Shown piece after piece: positions 58,950 to 64,000 of a DNA stretch of 64,000 nt. Every line of letters starts with the position of its first letter. The first letter of the stretch is position 1. This stretch comes from Gemmatimonadota bacterium (GTDB lineage Bacteria > Gemmatimonadota > Gemmatimonadetes > Longimicrobiales > Gaopeijiaceae), in assembly GCA_007121555.1 (NCBI GenBank), contig SKKH01000044.1, positions 1-64,000 of the forward strand. Reading direction: 5' to 3'. The translations under genes were made by a program, and so were the position numbers. The notes beneath the pieces are model-generated. The model was not told the DNA's origin. It did no database searches and saw only the letters and a list, made by a program, of their open reading frames with translations.

Positions 58950-59738
58950 TCAGCCTCCAGGCCGATCCTTCTTCGCCGAGTCGTCCGGTCCTGGCGCAGG
59001 AGGACTCACGGGGTCGGCTCCACCCGCAGGTGGCTCGCTGACCTTGGTGCGGATCTGGGTGGGCCGGCTCGACCCCACCATCTCCAGGTCCCCTCGACGT
59101 TCCATATCCCAGATCAGATTCAGGAGCTGCTGGGTCCCCTGCTCCATGTCCAGGATCAGCTTGTCGATCCGGGTCACGAAGAAGTTGTAGCCCACGTTGG
59201 TGGGAATCGCGATGAGCAACCCGGTCGCGGTGGTCAGAAGAGCGACTTTGATACCGCCGGCCACCAGAGTCGGATCCACGTCGCCCGCCATCTCGATGGA
59301 GGCGAAGGCCATGATCATCCCGGCCACCGTCCCCAGGAACCCCATCAGGGGAGCTACGTTGGCGATGGTGGCCAGAATCACCAGGCCCCGCTCGAGAAAT
59401 CCGAGCTCGATGGTACCGGTGGTGTTGATGGCCTGCTCCAACTCGTCCTCCCGCACCTTTCCGTCCTGGATCCGACGCAGGCCGGCCAGGAGGATGGCCG
59501 ATGTGGGGCCCGGGGTCTCCACGCACCGCTGGATGGCCTCCTGCAGGCGACCCTCATCGGTGAGTTCCCGAACCTCCGCCAGGATCTTGTCGGTGTCCCG
59601 GTGAGCCACCCAGAGGGTATAGGCCTTTGCGAAGATCACGCCCAGTGCGACAAGGGAGCACAGTACGAGGGCGTACATCATCAGCCCCCCGTCTGCGAAC
59701 AGGGTCAGAAGGTTGTATTCAAGGTCGTCCAAGCCCAA
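58950..59738 (-). CDS. exbB: MotA/TolQ/ExbB proton channel family protein
   Basis: ERGLVILATIANVAPLMGFLGTVAGMIMAFASIEMAG...LLTTATGLLIAIPTNVGYNFF. Confidence 0.92.
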   Translation of the reverse strand: MGLDDLEYNLLTLFADGGLMMYALVLCSLVALGVIFAKAYTLWVAHRDTDKILAEVRELTDEGRLQEAIQRCVETPGPTSAILLAGLRRIQDGKVREDELEQAINTTGTIELGFLERGLVILATIANVAPLMGFLGTVAGMIMAFASIEMAGDVDPTLVAGGIKVALLTTATGLLIAIPTNVGYNFFVTRIDKLILDMEQGTQQLLNLIWDMERRGDLEMVGSSRPTQIRTKVSEPPAGGADPVSPPAPGPDDSAKKDRPGG

Positions 59739-60006
59739 CTCCTTTGGGAGAGGTCAGCGAAGCAGATTCACGGCCCGCGTCACGGTTCGACGTATCGGTA
59801 TGATTCGGCGGCAATGTACGGGCGGGTTCCCGCCCCTGTCAACGAAGCTGGAAGAAACCATCTTGGAACGCCAGATGTTTACCTTGCGATCCCCGCCGGC
59901 GGCGGCTGGAAGCTCCTCAGCGCTCAGGAAATACACCGTCCCACACACCCTGACAGTGAGACCCCTGCCTGCGCCACCGGTTCCGTTGTGCCCGCCTGCA
60001 GTGGAA

Positions 60007-60807
60007 TCAGGTCGTGGTGAGGAATCGCAGGCCCTTCTCCTGCCCGGGAAGGCTCCCCTCCAGCATCTGGCGGAGCCGATCCAGTGCAACTCCCACCTCC
60101 ATTCGTCCCCCCTGGGCGACAGAGATCCGCGACGTCTCCTCGCTGACCACGATGACGAAGGCGTCGGACTCCTCCGAGAGCCCCAGCGCCGCCCGGTGAC
60201 GGGTGCCCATGGACTTGTCCTGCAACGGGGTCTGGGTGAGGGGAAGGATGGCGCCCGCGGCCTTGATCACATCGCCCACGATGATGACGGCACCATCGTG
60301 GAGCGGGGAATGCGGAGTGAAGATGGTCGTGAGCATGTCGGAGGATACCCGGGCCTCGACAGGACTCCCGGTGGATGCGAACTCATCGAGCCCCATTTCG
60401 TTCTCCAGGGCAATGATGGCTCCGGTTCCGGCCCGAGAGAGCTGTTCCACCGCATCGACGATCTCGTCCACCAGAACCCGGCTCTCCATGCGGGCGAACA
60501 TTCGAAGCATTCGGCTCTGCCCGAGCCGCGCCAGCGCGGCCCGGAGTTCAGGCTGGAACACGACCAGCGCTGCGATGGCGCCGTACTGAAACAGCGTTTC
60601 GAGAAGGGTGCGGATCAGGGAGAAATCCAGGAGCCGGGCCATGACGTAGACGCCTCCCAGGAGGCCGACCCCCAGGATCATCTGCATGGCCCGCGTACGC
60701 TGCAACAGGAGGAGGATCCGGTACGTCAGGACGGCGACCACGAGGATCTCGATGAGATCGGTCCACCCCGGCCACAGAAACCGGAACTGCTCCCAGATTG
60801 CGCTCAC
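60007..60807 (-). CDS. cdaA: Diadenylate cyclase CdaA (c-di-AMP synthase)
   Basis: N-terminal TMs; PLHDGAVIIVGDVIKAAGAILPLT (DGA) and MGTRHRAALGLSEESDAFVIVVSEET (RHR) DAC motifs. Confidence 0.93.
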   Translation of the reverse strand: MSAIWEQFRFLWPGWTDLIEILVVAVLTYRILLLLQRTRAMQMILGVGLLGGVYVMARLLDFSLIRTLLETLFQYGAIAALVVFQPELRAALARLGQSRMLRMFARMESRVLVDEIVDAVEQLSRAGTGAIIALENEMGLDEFASTGSPVEARVSSDMLTTIFTPHSPLHDGAVIIVGDVIKAAGAILPLTQTPLQDKSMGTRHRAALGLSEESDAFVIVVSEETSRISVAQGGRMEVGVALDRLRQMLEGSLPGQEKGLRFLTTT

Positions 60808-60835
60808 TCGGCAGACCTCTTGGCTGGACGCGCCG

Positions 60836-61765
60836 TCACCCCTCTACCTCCCATTTCTCAACCCCTCCGGCAAGGGCGGGGTCCGTCTCGTCCGCAGAAC
60901 CTGGCGCAGGAAACCCGTCCACCACCGCTCGAACCACCGCGAGGGCTTCCACGGTCTCCCGAACATCGTGGACCCGGAAAATCCTCGCTCCCCGCTCCCA
61001 CGCCAGAGCGCAACTCACGGCCGAGGCGGTGACACGCTCCTGGACGGGAAGGTCGAGAAGGGCTCCGAGGAAACTCTTCCTGGAGGTGCCAACCAGAAGG
61101 GGGAGCCCGAGGGACTTCAGCTCTCCGAGCCGATTGAGGAGCTCGAAGGACTGGGCCGGCGTCTTGGCGAACCCGATTCCGGGGTCCACGACCAGCGCCT
61201 CGCGATCCACACCTTCCTCCAACGCCCGGTCGACCGACTGGGCCAGTTCAGCGAGGAGGTCTTCCACCAGGTCCCGGTAGGAGGTATGCGCACCCATGTC
61301 GGCGGGCGTGCCCCGCATGTGCATGAGAACGAGGCCAGCTCCACTCCGGGCCACCACCGAAGCCATGGCCGGGTCGTGTCGCAGACCCGAGACGTCGTTC
61401 ACCACGACGGCGCCGGCGTCCAGGGCTTGCCGGGCCACCTCGGCCTTCCTGGTATCGATGGAGAGGGGTACCGGGAGTTCGCGAGCCAGGAGCTCCACGA
61501 CCGGAAGGATCCGTCGGAGTTCCTCGTCGGCAGGCACGGCTTTGGCTCCTGGCCGGGTGGACTCACCTCCCACATCCAGGATCCTCGCGCCGGCTTCCAC
61601 CATGGATCCGGCCCTCCGAAGAGCGGCCGTGGGGGTCGCCAGCTCCCCACCGTCGGAGAAGGAGTCGGGGGTGATGTTCAGCACACCCATCACCAAGGGC
61701 GGGTCCAGGGAAATCGAGCCTCGAGGCGTGCGCCAGTGGAGGGGTGTCGCCGGAACCGTCGTCAT
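60836..61765 (-). CDS. folP: Dihydropteroate synthase
   Basis: VMGVLNITPDSFSDGGE, ILDVGGESTRPGA, VVVNDVSGLRHD, DPGIGFAKTPAQSFELL. Confidence 0.95.
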   Translation of the reverse strand: MTTVPATPLHWRTPRGSISLDPPLVMGVLNITPDSFSDGGELATPTAALRRAGSMVEAGARILDVGGESTRPGAKAVPADEELRRILPVVELLARELPVPLSIDTRKAEVARQALDAGAVVVNDVSGLRHDPAMASVVARSGAGLVLMHMRGTPADMGAHTSYRDLVEDLLAELAQSVDRALEEGVDREALVVDPGIGFAKTPAQSFELLNRLGELKSLGLPLLVGTSRKSFLGALLDLPVQERVTASAVSCALAWERGARIFRVHDVRETVEALAVVRAVVDGFPAPGSADETDPALAGGVEKWEVEG

Positions 61766-63891
61766 CCCCGGGAGGCATCCGGGTCCGGATCTCTCCTGGC
61801 CCTGCGGGCGGTCGGACTCGGGAGAGACGCGGACTCGTCCTCCTCGACCTCCGGGGTGGAATCTTCGTCCGCGGCGCCAACTGCCGTGCCGGGACCCTCG
61901 GCCTCCCCACCCGCAGTCTCCCGGATCTCCTTCTTTCCGTCGTCACCTGCTTCCGAGAGACTCGGGTCCGGGCTCGCTCCGGGCTCGGCGGACGTCAACG
62001 GAGGCTCTCGCTCAATCTGCGGCAGGGGCTCGCCGTCGCTCAGGAGATCGATCTCATCCCGGTTCAGGGTCTCCCGCTCGAGGAGGGCCTGGGCGATCAC
62101 TTCGAGCAGCTCCCGCTCCCGCTCCAGAACTTCCCGGGCCCGCTCATGGGCTTCGTCCAGAATTCGCTTCACCTCCTGGTCCACGAGCTGGGCCGTGTGC
62201 TCCGAGATGTCCCGCTTCTGGGTCATCTCCCGGCCCAGGAAGACCTGGTGGTCCGAATCTCCGATGGCCATGAGACCCACGGCGTCGGACATCCCGAACC
62301 GGGTGACCATCCGTCTCGCCATCTGGGTGGCCCGCTCGATGTCGTTGCCCGCCCCGGTGGTCACCTTGTCAGGCCCGAAGATCATCTCCTCGGCGACCCG
62401 TCCTCCATAGAGCATGCAGAGCTGCCCTTCGAGCCAGTCCTTGGTGTAGGAATGGCGATCCTCCTCCGGAAGCGATGCGGTGATCCCCAGGGCCCGGCCC
62501 CGGGGCACGATGGTGACCTTGTGGATCGGGTCCAGTCCCGGCACCCTCAGTCCGATGACCGCATGGCCGGCCTCATGATAGGCGGTGAGCTTTCGCTCGT
62601 TTTCCGTAAGGACGAGGCTGCGTCGTTCCGTGCCCAGCATGATCTTGTCCTTCGCACCCTCGAAGTCCGCCATGCTGACCGTCTCGGCATCGCGACGGGC
62701 GGCCAAAAGGGCCGCCTCATTGCAGATGTTCGCCAGGTCGGCCCCGGACAGGCCGGGGGTTCCCTTGGCGATGACCTGGAGATCCACATCGCCGGCCAGG
62801 GGAAGCTTTCGGGCGTGGACCCTGAGGATCATCTCGCGGCCCTTCACGTCCGGAGCATCCACCACCACCTGTCGATCGAATCGACCCGGACGGAGAAGGG
62901 CGGGGTCCAGCACATCGACCCGGTTCGTGGCCGCCAGGAGAATCACCCCTTCGTTGGCCTCGAATCCGTCCATCTCCACGAGGAGCTGGTTCAGGGTCTG
63001 TTCCCGCTCGTCGTGGCCTCCACCCAGACCCGCTCCACGGTGGCGTCCCACGGCGTCGATCTCATCGATGAAGATGATGCAGGGAGCGTGGGATTTCCCC
63101 TGTTCGAAGAGATCGCGAACACGCGAGGCCCCGACACCGACGAACATTTCCACGAAGTCGGATCCGGACATCTGGAAGAAGGGTCGCCCGGCTTCACCCG
63201 CCACCGCCTTGGCCAGAAGGGTCTTTCCGGTCCCGGGAGGACCGACCAGAAGCACTCCCTTGGGGAGGCGCCCGCCCAAGCGGCCGAACCTCTTGGGATC
63301 CTTCAGAAATTCGATGATCTCCTCCAGTTCGTGCTTGGCCTCGTCGGCGCCAGCCACGTCGTCGAAGGTGACCTTCGGAGTATCCGGCGAAATGAGCTTC
63401 GCCTTCGAGCGGCCGAACTGAAAGGCCTTGTTGCCTCCTCCCTGCATGGTACGGATGATCCAGAACCAGAAGAGGATGAGGATGATCCAGGGAAGGGCCG
63501 TGATCAGGAAAGTCCACCAGGGGGTCTGTTCCGGCTCACCGGTGAGAATGACCCCCCGTTCCTCCAGCTCCTCGATGAGGCCATCGCTGATGGGGCCCAG
63601 GAGGTGGGTCTCGAACTCGGAATACTCCTGCCCGTCACGCTCCAGGGGACGACGGAATTCCCCCTCCATGGTCACCCCTTCGATCACCTTCACCGAATGG
63701 ATGTTGTCTTCCGCGAGCTGGGTCCGGAATTCCGAGAACGAGAATTCGTACTGCGGATCCTCCTCTCCTCTCAGAAAGTTGAACAGAAGAAGGGGAAGGA
63801 GGACGAGGAGCATCCAGAAGGACGCCGCCCTTGATAGGCGGGACCATCCCGGCGTTCCCTTGTCCTGTCGCTTCGAATCGCGATCAGCCAT
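61762..63891 (-). CDS. ftsH: ATP-dependent zinc metalloprotease FtsH
   Basis: [27 protein letters not shown]+ motifs, [10 protein letters not shown] zinc site. Confidence 0.97.
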   Translation of the reverse strand: MADRDSKRQDKGTPGWSRLSRAASFWMLLVLLPLLLFNFLRGEEDPQYEFSFSEFRTQLAEDNIHSVKVIEGVTMEGEFRRPLERDGQEYSEFETHLLGPISDGLIEELEERGVILTGEPEQTPWWTFLITALPWIILILFWFWIIRTMQGGGNKAFQFGRSKAKLISPDTPKVTFDDVAGADEAKHELEEIIEFLKDPKRFGRLGGRLPKGVLLVGPPGTGKTLLAKAVAGEAGRPFFQMSGSDFVEMFVGVGASRVRDLFEQGKSHAPCIIFIDEIDAVGRHRGAGLGGGHDEREQTLNQLLVEMDGFEANEGVILLAATNRVDVLDPALLRPGRFDRQVVVDAPDVKGREMILRVHARKLPLAGDVDLQVIAKGTPGLSGADLANICNEAALLAARRDAETVSMADFEGAKDKIMLGTERRSLVLTENERKLTAYHEAGHAVIGLRVPGLDPIHKVTIVPRGRALGITASLPEEDRHSYTKDWLEGQLCMLYGGRVAEEMIFGPDKVTTGAGNDIERATQMARRMVTRFGMSDAVGLMAIGDSDHQVFLGREMTQKRDISEHTAQLVDQEVKRILDEAHERAREVLERERELLEVIAQALLERETLNRDEIDLLSDGEPLPQIEREPPLTSAEPGASPDPSLSEAGDDGKKEIRETAGGEAEGPGTAVGAADEDSTPEVEEDESASLPSPTARRARRDPDPDASRG

Positions 63892-63932
63892 CGGATGATA
63901 CTCGCTTCGTGGGGGGCAGCAGGCCCGGGCCC

Positions 63933-64000
63933 TCAGATACTCGCGATGAAGGGAAGGTGCCGGAGATCTCCTGCGTCATCCAGACCATACCCCACAAGGA
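63933..64000 (-). CDS. hpt: Hypoxanthine phosphoribosyltransferase, C-terminal end (truncated by window edge)
   Basis: Reverse translation LVGYGLDDAGDLRHLPFIASI*, resembling the VVGYGLDYAEKYRNLPYIG C-terminus of Hpt; upstream of ftsH. Confidence 0.6.
   Translation of the reverse strand, partial: LVGYGLDDAGDLRHLPFIASI

Noticed and set aside
59754-60089. 111-aa minus-strand ORF between cdaA and exbB
   Set aside because: Overlaps the cdaA 3' end, lacks recognisable motifs and has skewed composition; treated as non-coding.
61744-63834. 696-aa plus-strand ORF
   Set aside because: Antisense shadow of ftsH; no recognisable domains, whereas the minus strand has full AAA+ and HEAGH motifs.
1-64000. 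CRISPR arrays, transposases, integrases, toxin-antitoxin or phage genes
   Set aside because: Looked for regular spaced repeats and hallmark proteins across the window; none seen. The only regularly spaced repeat is the MraZ-type GTGGG element.

Overview
This 64 kb high-GC window reads as bacterial chromosome. The dcw layout, SusC/SusD pairs and multiple amidohydrolases suggest a Gemmatimonadota-like lineage (inference only). From left to right: (i) a minus-strand division/cell-wall cluster mraZ-rsmH-ftsL-ftsI-murE-murF-mraY-murD-ftsW-murG-murC-ftsQ-ftsA(partial), preceded by a clear MraZ-type repeat operator; (ii) a mixed region with a TPR protein, MsrP-like molybdoenzyme, thioesterase, glycine-oxidase-like enzyme, DUF2911 protein, ferric-type ABC ATPase and one tRNA-Val; (iii) a catabolic/uptake region with an S10 peptidase, two SusC/SusD pairs, five amidohydrolases (three of them close paralogs), a DUF885 protein and a DUF3179 protein; (iv) a GNAT, a small membrane protein, a HExxH metallopeptidase, a DUF4388-TPR protein and an unusual protein with tandem DnaA-like AAA+ modules, followed by rluD, a type-2-like ileS with a GLHH signature, divIVA and yggS; (v) exbB-exbD-exbD-tonB and hpt(partial)-ftsH-folP-cdaA. 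I found no CRISPR array, rRNA, transposase or prophage. The most interesting leads are the double DnaA-like protein lacking a DNA-binding domain, the swapped GLHH motif in IleRS, the amidohydrolase/SusCD island, and several palindromic or repeated regulatory elements. All family assignments come from reading the translated motifs; no database search was run.
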